From positions 1-25,909 of the IMG/VR virus record IMGVR_UViG_3300017782_000191: a stretch of DNA of 25,909 nt. One strand, given 5' to 3'. The notes beneath the pieces are model-generated. The model was not told the DNA's origin and did not search any database. It saw nothing but the letters and a program-made list of their open reading frames with translations. Every line of letters starts with the position of its first letter. Positions within the stretch are counted from its first letter, which is position 1. Source of the stretch: a virus. Of this stretch, positions 1 to 8,351 are shown piece by piece. Position numbers and translations under genes: made by a program.

Positions 1-945
1 ACTGACACAGGTATCTTAAGCGTTGCAGAAGACACAACACCGCAACTAGGCGGATCGTTAGATGTAAACGGCAACAAAATTGTAAGCGTAAGCAATGGTG
101 ACATTGATATTGAACCGAACGGAACAGGTAATGTGCTGTTGGGCAACTTAACATTTGATGCGGATCAAACTGTAGGAGCAGGACAAGACAATTATGTACT
201 AACATATGATCACGGTACAGGTGTAATTGGTTTAGAGGTTGCAGCAAGCGGCGGGTTAGCAAATGTTGTAGAAGATACTACTCCGCAACTAGGCGGCGAC
301 TTAGATGTAAATGGCAACAATATCGATTTCGGCGACTGTGCTACACCAGGCACAGATGACACACTTGTATTTGGTGCAACAGGTGATGTACACATGTACT
401 ACAGTGCAGCTGAAGCATTTAGAATTGTTGGTAACACATCTGGCGCAATAACAATTGAAAATGAAGGCGGAATATACCTTCAAGACACAACTTCGGGTAT
501 TAGTTTAAATTCAAACGCCGGTGCTGTTGCTTTATACTATCAAGGCAACAATAGATTAGTAACAACTTCAAATGGTATCACAGTAGATGCTGCAACAACG
601 TTCTTTGGTGGTAATTTAATTAGCGATGTTGAACTTCGCGAATACAAAGAAGACATATACGATTTAGGTACTACAAGTGGTACAATTACACCTAATATTA
701 CAAATGGCAATGTGCAGAAAATTACACTAAATGGTAATTTAACATTTAGCGGATTTAACACTCCTGAAGCAGGAGAATCGTTAACACTAATTATTGACAC
801 AAATGGTACAGGTAGAACACTAACATCAACTATGTTATTCGCAGGCGGCACAAAAACACTATCAACAACTGATACAGTTGACATTATAAGTGTATTCTAT
901 GATGGCACAACATATTATGCTTCACTAAGCACAAACTTTAGTTAA
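1..945 (+). CDS. Tail fibre protein, 5' end outside the window
   Basis: The reading frame is open from base 1 and ends at the TAA before 945, so this is the C-terminal part of a longer gene. The first internal ATG (133) is not a credible start, because the frame before it carries the same repeat found after it. Two copies of a fibre repeat are visible, each of the form V-x-EDTTPQLGG-x-LDVNGN, at nt 22-84 and nt 262-320; this repeat is common in tail fibres of marine tailed phages. The rest is Thr/Gly/Asn-rich beta-type sequence, and the last 75 residues form a compact Gly/Thr-rich C-terminal domain. It probably belongs to the receptor-binding part of the virion, as it heads a run of adhesin and fibre genes. 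Fibre identity is likely; the receptor is unknown. Confidence 0.75.
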   Translation, partial: TDTGILSVAEDTTPQLGGSLDVNGNKIVSVSNGDIDIEPNGTGNVLLGNLTFDADQTVGAGQDNYVLTYDHGTGVIGLEVAASGGLANVVEDTTPQLGGDLDVNGNNIDFGDCATPGTDDTLVFGATGDVHMYYSAAEAFRIVGNTSGAITIENEGGIYLQDTTSGISLNSNAGAVALYYQGNNRLVTTSNGITVDAATTFFGGNLISDVELREYKEDIYDLGTTSGTITPNITNGNVQKITLNGNLTFSGFNTPEAGESLTLIIDTNGTGRTLTSTMLFAGGTKTLSTTDTVDIISVFYDGTTYYASLSTNFS

Positions 946-956
946 GGAATTTACAA

Positions 957-1214
957 ATGGACTTTAGAAAATGGATTGTAATCGCAACAGCAGATTGCGA
1001 TAGTGTTAATTGGAGAGATCCTTACATTATTGATAAAAATAGTAGATCTAGTAGAAAAAGCATTGACGGGACACAAACATTAATTAGTTATAATGAATTA
1101 TTACCCAACAGCATCAATGCAATTAGTAGCAAGGGCAATGAATTAGATAAAGCTGCATTAAATGCGTTGATGGCAACGGATGCATGGCATGTAGCTGATG
1201 AATTAGGGGATTAA
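957..1214 (+). CDS. Hypothetical small phage protein (85 aa)
   Basis: This short ORF starts at ATG 957, eleven bases after the upstream fibre stop, with an AAGGA Shine-Dalgarno at about 944-948. It stops one base before the LamG adhesin start. The product is soluble and mixed in charge, with no signal peptide, membrane segment or motif that I recognise. The N-terminus (MDFRKWIVIATAD) looks like a beta strand and the C-terminal half is helical with several Asn and Ala residues. Its place between two fibre-type genes suggests a small accessory factor of the fibres, such as a chaperone or adaptor, but the sequence itself does not show this. Confidence 0.6.
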   Translation: MDFRKWIVIATADCDSVNWRDPYIIDKNSRSSRKSIDGTQTLISYNELLPNSINAISSKGNELDKAALNALMATDAWHVADELGD

Positions 1215-1215
1215 T

Positions 1216-3279
1216 ATGCCTTTAGGTGCAAGTAGATTAAACTTTCTAGCAAAAACACAGGTTGTAGTAGAAGCAGAAGTTATCGGAACAAAAGTTGGAT
1301 TAGCAGCAATTGGTAATGCACAGATTGATACAGCACAATCACAGTTTGGCGGTGCTAGTGCTCTATTTGATAGCAGTGGCGATTATCTAGCATTAAACAG
1401 TCAATCAGCAGGACCTGCACTAATACCATCAACAGGAGAATTTACCGCAGAATTATGGTTGCGTTTAGATGTTAATAACACAACGCAAGCATTAATACAT
1501 CAATATAATTATTTAGGAGGAGCTAGTAATCTAAATGGTAGATTTAGTTTCTATGTAAACAGCAGTGGTAAATTAGTATTGTTTATTGGCGGCACTGGAA
1601 CATTTACTATTACTGGATTCTCAACAGTATCTACAGGAGTTTGGCATCACATTGCGGTTACGAGAAATAGTAGCAATAGATTTGATGTTTGGTTAAATGG
1701 AACTAGTCAAGGCAATGCAACAAGTAGTATTAGTATAGTTGAAACTGCTTATACAGCAATAGCAAGTGCAAGTCATAGTCCGAATTTCTACTTAGATGGA
1801 CGAATTGACGAATTGCGTATCTCTGACACTGCACGTTATACAACATCCTTTACACCAAGTACAAGTGCGTTTATACATGACGACAATACATTGTTATTAG
1901 CACACATGAATGGCACTGATGGTTCAACTACATTTACAGATGACAAAGGTGAAAGAGAACAAAATGGTTTATCAGCAGTTGGCAATGCTGCATTAGATGT
2001 CACACAAGCAAAATTTGGTGGTACAAGTCTCTATACAGCAACTACAAGTAATGGTTATGCAGAAATTACAGATACTGATGAGGTAGATCTAAACCAATAT
2101 AGTAATTGGACTGTAGAGTTCCAGATTTATCCTGACAGCGCAAGCGGCAACAGACTCTTAAATCATGCACAGGCAGGATCGTATAATGGTTATTATATTA
2201 GAATGTCAAAAGCAGGTACAAATAACTATATGCAATGGGTTAGTTATAATGGCAGTAGCAATGTTACTAGACAGACTGTAAGTGGCGGACTAAATTACAA
2301 TCAATGGAATCATGTTGCCTTTGTTAAGAGTGGTTCGAACTTTAAGATCTACGGTAACGGAATACAAATTTACTCTACTTCGAGCTTTACGCAAGTGCCA
2401 GGGCCAAGTACAGCTTCGTTAATAATTAATGGTGGTGTTCAAAGCGGAAGTCCATATAATGCTAGATCGGTGTTTACAGGAACTGGACATTATTTAGACG
2501 AGATAAGAATATCAAAGATTGCAAGATATACAGGTGCATTTACACCACCAACAGCAGCACATATAAATGACTCAAATACAGTTTTATTAGCACACATGAA
2601 TGGCACTGATAATTCAACCGACCTCTTTGATGACAATGGTACAAGAGCACAAGTTGGATTAGAAGCAGTTGGTAATGCACAAGTAGATACTGCTGTAAGC
2701 TATTTCGGCGGCGGCAGCTTCCTAGGAGACGGATCAGGCGATTATTTAGATACAGGACAACCTTTAATACCAGAATATGACGACTGGACTGTAGAATGTT
2801 GGTTTAGATTCGATAATGCCACAGGTGAAGAAATTATAGCAAGTCAATATGCAGGTGGCACTGACGGTAGAGCAGTGTTCCTATACAGACATAGCAGTAC
2901 TGCCAAATTAAGATGCTTTATTAATGGTTGGAGTACACTAGAATCTACAACTGTATTAACAAACAACACTTGGTACCATGGTGCTGTAAGTAGAGATGGT
3001 GATACACTTAGATTGTTTGTTAATGGTACACTTGAATCTACACAAACAGCAAATGAAAATGTAATGCAAACTGAGAATTTCTGGATTGGACAACGTGCAG
3101 GTGGCAATGCGATTGATGGGAATATAGATGAGTTCCGTGTGTCAAGTGTAGCAAGATATACTGCTAGTTTTACACCGCCAACAGGACCACATGGCAATGA
3201 CTCAGATACATTGTTATTAGCACACATGGACGGCACTGATGGTTCAACTACATTTACAGATGATAACTCAAACTCATAA
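1216..3279 (+). CDS. Triple LamG/concanavalin A-like lectin adhesin
   Basis: This 687-residue protein is made of three tandem jelly-roll lectin (LamG-like) repeats at about residues 28-245, 250-475 and 481-687. Each repeat opens with a G-L-x-A-[IV]-GNA ... FGG-x-S motif. Each contains a W-T-[VA]-E-[LFC] strand (motif of the LamG_3 type) and W-[HY]-H-x-A-V or W-N-H-V-A-F, and each ends with [IL]-DE-[LIF]-R-[IV]-S ... ARYT ... F-T-P followed by LLLAHM-x-GTD. Such domains bind carbohydrates and occur in phage fibres, so a role in attaching to host glycans is likely. The ATG sits two bases after the previous stop. A 56-bp part of the first and third repeat ends is almost identical in DNA, which points to recent internal duplication or gene conversion. 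No catalytic residues are evident. Confidence 0.85.
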   Translation: MPLGASRLNFLAKTQVVVEAEVIGTKVGLAAIGNAQIDTAQSQFGGASALFDSSGDYLALNSQSAGPALIPSTGEFTAELWLRLDVNNTTQALIHQYNYLGGASNLNGRFSFYVNSSGKLVLFIGGTGTFTITGFSTVSTGVWHHIAVTRNSSNRFDVWLNGTSQGNATSSISIVETAYTAIASASHSPNFYLDGRIDELRISDTARYTTSFTPSTSAFIHDDNTLLLAHMNGTDGSTTFTDDKGEREQNGLSAVGNAALDVTQAKFGGTSLYTATTSNGYAEITDTDEVDLNQYSNWTVEFQIYPDSASGNRLLNHAQAGSYNGYYIRMSKAGTNNYMQWVSYNGSSNVTRQTVSGGLNYNQWNHVAFVKSGSNFKIYGNGIQIYSTSSFTQVPGPSTASLIINGGVQSGSPYNARSVFTGTGHYLDEIRISKIARYTGAFTPPTAAHINDSNTVLLAHMNGTDNSTDLFDDNGTRAQVGLEAVGNAQVDTAVSYFGGGSFLGDGSGDYLDTGQPLIPEYDDWTVECWFRFDNATGEEIIASQYAGGTDGRAVFLYRHSSTAKLRCFINGWSTLESTTVLTNNTWYHGAVSRDGDTLRLFVNGTLESTQTANENVMQTENFWIGQRAGGNAIDGNIDEFRVSSVARYTASFTPPTGPHGNDSDTLLLAHMDGTDGSTTFTDDNSNS
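1888..1943 (+). repeat. Direct DNA repeat, copy 1 (partner 3208-3263)
   Basis: This 56-bp segment encodes the TLLLAHM...GTDGSTTFTDD end of LamG repeat 1. It matches 3208-3263 at 54 of 56 positions by eye, with the same codons almost throughout. The equivalent segment of the middle repeat (around 2578-2633) is much more diverged. Confidence 0.85.
3208..3263 (+). repeat. Direct DNA repeat, copy 2 (partner 1888-1943)
   Basis: This is the second copy of the 56-bp repeat, placed exactly 1320 bp (440 codons) downstream of the first, at the end of the third LamG repeat. The two differences change Asn to Asp-like codons in the HM-[NG/DG]-TD stretch. Confidence 0.85.
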
Positions 3280-3290
3280 GGAGAAATTAA

Positions 3291-4001
3291 ATGGCATGGC
3301 CAAGCGGAACAAAAGCAAGCACAACAAACTGCGATCAACCTAGCGATTTAATTGCAAATGCAAGAGCAGACATAAAACAAAACATTGACAATGTTAATGA
3401 TGTAATTGACACATTCGCAATAAGCACACCTACTGACGGTGACTTATTGCGTTACAGTTCGTCAACAGGTAAGTTCGAACAGGTTGCAGGAGCTGGTATA
3501 ACAGGATTCGCACATATTGTAAGTTATGGTACAATCATCACCACAACAGATACAAATAGTATTGCACCTGTTACTGTTACAACAACACTTAAGACACCTG
3601 CAAATTCAGATGTTAGTGTTGTAAGCAACAATTTAAGATTAACAGCAGGCACATGGTTTATAGAATCTAATTCGTCACCTGATAACACATATACAGGTGG
3701 TGACTTTATAGAATTTCTAGTGTTATATGATGACACAGGTAACGAATCAATTACTAGTGCAGAAGCAAGAAGAGTAGGCGGTACTACACTAAATCCATCA
3801 ATATCAATGGAGCGCCTTAATGGGTTGTTTACATTATCCAGCACAAGTGACCTAGTGTTATATGGTAAAGGTATAGATGCTGGAACAGAGTCAACATTAA
3901 AATATTCGCCTGCTGCTACACCTATTATTGATAGTGCTGGTTCAAACACTACATCTAATGCAGGACTTGGTTTATACTTAAAAATTGTCAAGATTGCATG
4001 A
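3291..4001 (+). CDS. Tail fibre/structural protein with MAW-type N-terminal module
   Basis: This 236-residue protein starts after a good AAGGAG Shine-Dalgarno (about 3278-3283). Its first 45 residues (MAWPSGTKASTTN...D.P..ARADIKQNIDNVNDVID) form a short helical module that recurs at the start of the protein at 21963-22421 and is common at the N-terminus of marine phage fibre proteins. The remaining 190 residues are beta-rich with Thr, Ser and Asn, like a head or knob domain. By position and composition it is a virion fibre component. The N-terminal module probably docks the protein to a common tail site, which is an inference from its re-use in two genes. Confidence 0.65.
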   Translation: MAWPSGTKASTTNCDQPSDLIANARADIKQNIDNVNDVIDTFAISTPTDGDLLRYSSSTGKFEQVAGAGITGFAHIVSYGTIITTTDTNSIAPVTVTTTLKTPANSDVSVVSNNLRLTAGTWFIESNSSPDNTYTGGDFIEFLVLYDDTGNESITSAEARRVGGTTLNPSISMERLNGLFTLSSTSDLVLYGKGIDAGTESTLKYSPAATPIIDSAGSNTTSNAGLGLYLKIVKIA

Positions 4002-4007
4002 ATCTAG

Positions 4008-4026
4008 GTGGATATTACAAGTCCAC
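4008..4026 (+). other. Small hairpin before the late-type promoter
   Basis: GTGGA at 4008-4012 can pair with TCCAC at 4022-4026 across a 9-nt loop. It lies directly between the stop at 4001 and the TATAAATA at 4027. It has no U-tract and may be a processing or weak termination element; the function is uncertain. Confidence 0.35.
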
Positions 4027-4034
4027 TATAAATA
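4027..4034 (+). promoter_or_regulatory. T4-type late promoter-like octamer TATAAATA
   Basis: An exact TATAAATA, the known -10 octamer of T4 late promoters, lies 31 bp before the start of the 4066 gene in one of the few real gaps among the virion genes. No -35 box is needed in that promoter class. The same octamer appears in the gap before 12011. The phage late sigma factor that would read it is not in the window, so this is an inference from motif and position. Confidence 0.5.
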
Positions 4035-4065
4035 ACTATGTTATAACAAATTAAAGGAGACTCAT

Positions 4066-4488
4066 ATGAGCGCAGCTTCAAATTATACTGAGGACAGAAC
4101 GTTAGACTTCTGGTTAAAAGCTAATAGTCAATCAACAGCTAGTCCTGCAACGGTATACCTTGCACTGTTTAATTCGGATCCATCAACAGGATCAACACTA
4201 GAGAATTTAGAAGCAGGTACACTAACAGACGAATGTGGTGGAGGAGCGTATGCAAGATTAGCTGCTTCTTTCGGCACTATCACAAACGGGTCTGTATCAA
4301 CAGATGCAAACGTAACATTCGCAACAGCATCAGATGGTAATTGGGGTACAATTACACACGTTGCAGTAATGGATGCACTAACATCAGGTAATGTACTATT
4401 CTATGGTGCACTAGATACAGCACGTGAAATTCTACAAGATGATACATTCCAGATTACATCAGGATCGTTGACTGTAACTTTAGCGTAA
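4066..4488 (+). CDS. Tail fibre-like structural protein
   Basis: The 140-residue product starts at ATG 4066 after AAGGAG (4054-4059). Its pattern is an N-terminal YTEDR-x-LDFWLK segment, then YLALFNSDPSTGS and GGGAYARL-A-x-SF, and a C-terminal strand W-GTITHVAVMDA-x-TSGNVLFYGAL. This matches a family widespread in phages of marine and soil bacteria that is usually annotated as a tail fibre or virion structural protein. It is full length for the family. It is the first gene after a possible late promoter and precedes a large repetitive fibre gene and the fibre-tail adaptor, so it is probably part of the fibre attachment apparatus. Confidence 0.7.
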   Translation: MSAASNYTEDRTLDFWLKANSQSTASPATVYLALFNSDPSTGSTLENLEAGTLTDECGGGAYARLAASFGTITNGSVSTDANVTFATASDGNWGTITHVAVMDALTSGNVLFYGALDTAREILQDDTFQITSGSLTVTLA

Positions 4489-4502
4489 CGGGGTAAAACC
4501 CT

Positions 4503-5696
4503 ATGTCGCAGTATGTTATACTAAATGATGACTATCTTACCAGTGGTTATGTAGATGCCAGTTATGTTGGCACAGATAGTGATCTATATGTACAATCGGG
4601 ATATGTTCGCGCTGGTGAGTTAAAGACTGCTAGTGCAAGCATATCAGCGACTGCGACTGTTAGTGTTGACGGCGTAAGAACACGCATAGGCACAGTACTA
4701 AAAGTATCATCAGGTACATTATCTGTAAGTGCAGGTGTTACAAAAGCGTTCGCTGCTACACTAGAACACACATTTAACGAACAAACATGGGCGGATGCAG
4801 GCACTTGGGAGAAATCAAGAGCTGAAGCATGGCGCCCTGTTGTAGCAGTAGACGGTCTACGTGTTGCACAAGGTACTGGTACATTTACAAGTACAATTAC
4901 TTTAGATGCACAAGGACGCACTACAAGAAATCCAAGCACACTATTTGTTAATTTAGGCACAATGAGTGTTGATGGTGTAAAAACTATTAATGCTTATCCT
5001 GTTGAACAGTTAAGCGAATTTACAGTAGATGTAGAAGGATTTACAAATGTACAAGCTGCACCTGTTAGCTTGTCTAGTGTGTTTACAATGCCATCGTTTA
5101 CGGCATTAGGCATAAGAACAGGTACAGGTACACTATCCAGTGCATTTACACAAACAGCAGATGCACGATTAAATCGAAGAGGCACAGTATTACAGGCAAC
5201 ACTTGGTGATATTAGTATTGATGGCGTAAGAACTAGAAATACATCAGCAACAATAAACTCACAGGCAAATATTAGCATTGCAGGTAAATCAATTAGAAAC
5301 GGCACTATACTAAGTGCAAGTTTAGGCGATTTAGATGCAAGTGCTAGATTAATTAGATCACTAGGCACAGTAGAATTAGCAGCACAAGCAATCTTCTTTA
5401 GTAAATCAACAGTATTCTATGGAGGAACGGCAACTGCGTCGGCACAGTTTAATTTAACTGGCGATTTACGAGTCTTTAAAATAGATCCATATAGGATCCA
5501 TAATATAGATTCAGAGACAAGAATTGCAGAAATTGCGGAAGAAATACGTTTATTTGGGGTTAATTCAGAAACTCGCTTAAATACTATAACGCAAGAAAAT
5601 AGAACTTATGTAGTGCCATCAGAGACAAGAACACTTGTCATACAACCCTTGGTATTTGTCAATATACCAGGTACTTCGAGAAATAGGAGAGAATAA
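4503..5696 (+). CDS. Repetitive fibre protein with ETR-repeat C-terminus
   Basis: This 397-residue protein has repeated beta-type units. Phrases such as V-DGVRTR-x-GTVL and I-DGVRTRN recur at roughly 30-45 residue steps, with short G-T-[LV]-x-[VA]-x-[AVS] strands between them. The last 80 residues carry a second, finer repeat of about 10-11 residues built around SETR or ENR (SETR..I..E.R...V.SETR..TI..ENRTY.V.SETR). Such short ETR repeats are seen in marine phage structural proteins and fit a thin trimeric or beta-helical shaft. The start at 4503 has only a weak GGGG ribosome site inside a small GGG-TAAAA-CCC hairpin. Its TAA overlaps the ATG of the adaptor gene by one base. It is probably a fibre shaft. 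Confidence 0.65.
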   Translation: MSQYVILNDDYLTSGYVDASYVGTDSDLYVQSGYVRAGELKTASASISATATVSVDGVRTRIGTVLKVSSGTLSVSAGVTKAFAATLEHTFNEQTWADAGTWEKSRAEAWRPVVAVDGLRVAQGTGTFTSTITLDAQGRTTRNPSTLFVNLGTMSVDGVKTINAYPVEQLSEFTVDVEGFTNVQAAPVSLSSVFTMPSFTALGIRTGTGTLSSAFTQTADARLNRRGTVLQATLGDISIDGVRTRNTSATINSQANISIAGKSIRNGTILSASLGDLDASARLIRSLGTVELAAQAIFFSKSTVFYGGTATASAQFNLTGDLRVFKIDPYRIHNIDSETRIAEIAEEIRLFGVNSETRLNTITQENRTYVVPSETRTLVIQPLVFVNIPGTSRNRRE

Positions 5697-6025
5697 TGCC
5701 AAGTTTAACAGGTTTCCAAACTGACAGAGTAGGCACATATATCGAGAAAGATCCATATGCTGCACTAGATTACAGTTTAGACTTTACTAATTGGTTGCCG
5801 CAAGGCGAAACATTAACAGCATTATCTGTTACTGTAGAAACAATCAGCGGTGACACAACCCCGCTTGCACTAGATTTGTCAACAAATACAACCACTGTTG
5901 CAACAGCGTTTCTAAGCGGCGGCACAGCAGGTAAAATTTACAATGTAGAATATAAAATTACTACTAATAATTCTAAAACAGACAGTAGAAATATTAGAGT
6001 GAAAGTAGCAGAAAGGCAGGCATAA
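5696..6025 (+). CDS. Phage fibre-tail adaptor protein
   Basis: The 109-residue product shows the pattern of the fibre-tail adaptor family: KDP-x-A-x-LDYSLDFTNWLPQGET in the first third, a strand with VTVETISGDTTPL, then FLSGGTAGKIYNVEYKITT-NNSKTDSR near the end. Members are about 100-120 residues, so this one is complete. They are thought to link fibres to the tail. The gene starts by a one-base TAATG overlap with the fibre gene and ends in another with the TerS-like gene, which supports translational coupling. Confidence 0.7.
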   Translation: MPSLTGFQTDRVGTYIEKDPYAALDYSLDFTNWLPQGETLTALSVTVETISGDTTPLALDLSTNTTTVATAFLSGGTAGKIYNVEYKITTNNSKTDSRNIRVKVAERQA

Positions 6026-6348
6026 TGAGCGATAAGAAGACATCACGCCCAGCAAAATATAAAACTATAGACAGGAACTTAGTTTATAAACTTGCTTGCA
6101 TTCAATGTACAGATCAAGAAATAGCAGAAGTAGTTGGCATCACAGCTGACACACTAAAACGTAGATTTGGTACACTACTAGAAAAAGGCAGACACGAAGG
6201 TAGACAAAGTTTAAGACGTTCAATGTATGAAAAAGCAATTGACGGTGATACAAGACTGCAAATCTTTCTGTCAAAACAGTATTTAGGTATGCGTGACACA
6301 CCTGAAGATACACAAAATACAACACCGTTACCGTGGAGTGATGACTAA
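6025..6348 (+). CDS. Terminase small subunit-like HTH protein
   Basis: The 107-residue protein starts with a basic RPAKYK segment. A helix-turn-helix of the terminase small subunit or homeodomain-like type follows, with CTDQEIAEVVGITADTLKRRF at about residues 32-53. The second half (GRQSLRRSMYEKAIDGDTRLQIFLSKQYLGMRD) has the SLRR-x-x-YE-x-A-x-x-G-[DN]-x-x-x-x-I-[FW]-L-[SG]-K-Q-[YW]-LG pattern seen in short TerS-like phage proteins. It would recognise the packaging site and regulate TerL. One virion gene separates it from terL. A plain regulator is possible, but the pattern and location favour TerS. Confidence 0.72.
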   Translation: MSDKKTSRPAKYKTIDRNLVYKLACIQCTDQEIAEVVGITADTLKRRFGTLLEKGRHEGRQSLRRSMYEKAIDGDTRLQIFLSKQYLGMRDTPEDTQNTTPLPWSDD

Positions 6349-7100
6349 TGGCAAATTTCGGTTCTTTCCAACACAACTTTGATGCACCATATGGACTTGG
6401 TGTAGTCAGCGGCAGATTCCCTAAATTACATGGCGTACAAAAATTTGGATACAATCCATCGGTGCCAAGCAATGCGACAGAAACTGTTTGGGACGGATCG
6501 TCACTGTATGCTTACCCAGATGCAGCAGATTATGTAGAAGTAGTATGCGACGATGGCACTAATGACGTTGATGGCGGCACTGGTGCAAGAAGTGTTACTA
6601 TTGAAGGGTTAGATGCAAATTACAATAAACAGTCAGAAACAATTACATTAACTAATCCAGACAGCGCAGGCGTTGAAGGAAAAAGTGTAAATCAATATAT
6701 TAGATTGTTTAGAGCATATGTTGAAACAGCAGGGTCACAGCAAACTAATGATGATGACATCAACTTCTATATCGGTGATGCTAATGTTGCGTTAATCAAA
6801 GCAACAGTTGGACAAACACTAATGGCAATATATACTGTACCAGCAGGATTTAGAGCATATGTTGTACAGCTTGATGTAGGTAGTTCAAAAGATTTAGAAC
6901 ACGAAGTATCACTAGTAGTTCGAAACGGGGGCAACGCATGGAACACAAAATCCTTTATAACTATGCGTGGCGGATTTATAGAAAAAGGTTATGAAATGCC
7001 GATTGTCGTTGATGAACAACACGACATTGAAGTGAGGGCAATATCCAGTGCAACGAGTGCAGTAAGTGCTGGGTTTGAATTATTATTGGAGAAAAAATAA
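6348..7100 (+). CDS. Virion structural protein, function unknown
   Basis: This 250-residue protein overlaps the TerS-like stop by one base (TAATG) and ends directly at the terL GTG. It has features of a family common in phage structural regions: a TETVWDGSSLYAYPDAADYV strand, DVDGGTGARSVTIEGLDANYN at about residues 75-95, and MAIYTVPAGFRAYVV in the second half. These proteins are usually annotated as virion proteins of unknown role, possibly decoration or head fibre proteins. There is no enzymatic motif. Its placement between terS and terL is unusual. Confidence 0.55.
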   Translation: MANFGSFQHNFDAPYGLGVVSGRFPKLHGVQKFGYNPSVPSNATETVWDGSSLYAYPDAADYVEVVCDDGTNDVDGGTGARSVTIEGLDANYNKQSETITLTNPDSAGVEGKSVNQYIRLFRAYVETAGSQQTNDDDINFYIGDANVALIKATVGQTLMAIYTVPAGFRAYVVQLDVGSSKDLEHEVSLVVRNGGNAWNTKSFITMRGGFIEKGYEMPIVVDEQHDIEVRAISSATSAVSAGFELLLEKK

Positions 7101-8351
7101 GTGCCCTTAAGTGAACCACAAAAAAACATATGCAATTCAGACGCACGATTTAGATGTGCTGTAACTGGTAGACGTTTCGGCAAAACACACGTTGCAATGC
7201 GTGAGCTTTCGAGATTCGCAAGTAATCCAGGCAGTCAAGTATGGTACGTTGCGCCTAGTTATAGAATGGCAAAAGGCATTGTTTGGGATCAACTAAAAGC
7301 AAGATTAAAAGATCTACGTTGGGTAGATTTAACAAATGAAGCAGAACTTACATTGCGTCTTAAGAACGGCAGCAAGATAAGTCTGAAAGGCGCAGATTCC
7401 CCAGATAGCTTGCGTGGAGTAGGACTTAACTTCATCGTACTAGACGAGTTCCAAGATTTAGATCCTAAAGTATGGACAGAAGTATTACGTCCAACACTAT
7501 CGGACAAAGGCGGACATGCATTGTTCCTAGGTACACCACGAGGCGTAGGTAGCTTCTCGCACGAAATGTATTCAGAAGCACTTGCAAAAGATGACTGGGA
7601 TGGATTTACATACACCACACTAGAAGGTGGCAATGTGCCAGAGTCGGAAGTAGAGCAAGCAAAACGTGACATGGATTTACGCACATTCGAACAAGAATAC
7701 CTTGCTTCGTTTACGACTTATTCAGGTGTTGTATACTACAACTTCGATAGAAAACAAAGTCTGCTTGATATGACAGGCACAGAAAATTTAGAACTACACT
7801 GCGGTATTGACTTTAACGTAGATCCTATGAGTGTATGCGTTACAGTTATACAAGGCAACATTGTTTATGTAATTGACGAAATTACAATGATGGGTTCAAA
7901 CACAGACGAAATAGTTGAAGAATTACGCAACAGATATCCAAAGTCAAGAATAACAATGTACCCTGATCCTGCTGGCAGACAACGCAAAACATCCGCTGGT
8001 GGTAGAACAGATTTAAGTATTCTGCAAAATGCAGGTTTCCAAGTACAAGTTAAAAACACACATGCACATATCAGAGATAGAGTGAATAGTGTAAATGCTA
8101 AGTTGAAAAACACAGCAGGAGAGAGATCTCTGTTTATTGACCCTAAATGTAAACAGGTCATAAACAGTTTAGAGAAGATGGTATATAAACCGGGCACGTC
8201 AATAATTGAAAAAGACGGAGAACTAGACCATATGGCAGACGCAGTAGGATATCTAATTGACTTCTTATTTCCGTTACGCACAGATAGTACTAGTTCAACA
8301 CCACATCGTTGGGCCTTCGCCGGCAGTACACAGAATAGGAGATGGAGTTAA
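7101..8351 (+). CDS. terL: Terminase large subunit (DNA packaging ATPase/nuclease)
   Basis: The protein has 416 residues, near the usual length. Walker A is GRRFGKT at residues 23-29, very close to the N-terminus. Walker B plus the catalytic glutamate is IVLDE at 112-116. A G-T-P-R-G-V motif like the coupling motif III follows (around residue 148). The RNase H-like nuclease domain has candidate metal-binding aspartates D237 (GIDFNVDP), D289 (YPDPAGR) and D380 (DHMADAVGY). It cuts concatemeric DNA and pumps it into the prohead through the portal. The start is GTG at 7101, directly after the previous TAA. The next in-frame Met would remove Walker A, so GTG is required. The stop overlaps the portal ATG. 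Confidence 0.95.
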   Translation: MPLSEPQKNICNSDARFRCAVTGRRFGKTHVAMRELSRFASNPGSQVWYVAPSYRMAKGIVWDQLKARLKDLRWVDLTNEAELTLRLKNGSKISLKGADSPDSLRGVGLNFIVLDEFQDLDPKVWTEVLRPTLSDKGGHALFLGTPRGVGSFSHEMYSEALAKDDWDGFTYTTLEGGNVPESEVEQAKRDMDLRTFEQEYLASFTTYSGVVYYNFDRKQSLLDMTGTENLELHCGIDFNVDPMSVCVTVIQGNIVYVIDEITMMGSNTDEIVEELRNRYPKSRITMYPDPAGRQRKTSAGGRTDLSILQNAGFQVQVKNTHAHIRDRVNSVNAKLKNTAGERSLFIDPKCKQVINSLEKMVYKPGTSIIEKDGELDHMADAVGYLIDFLFPLRTDSTSSTPHRWAFAGSTQNRRWS

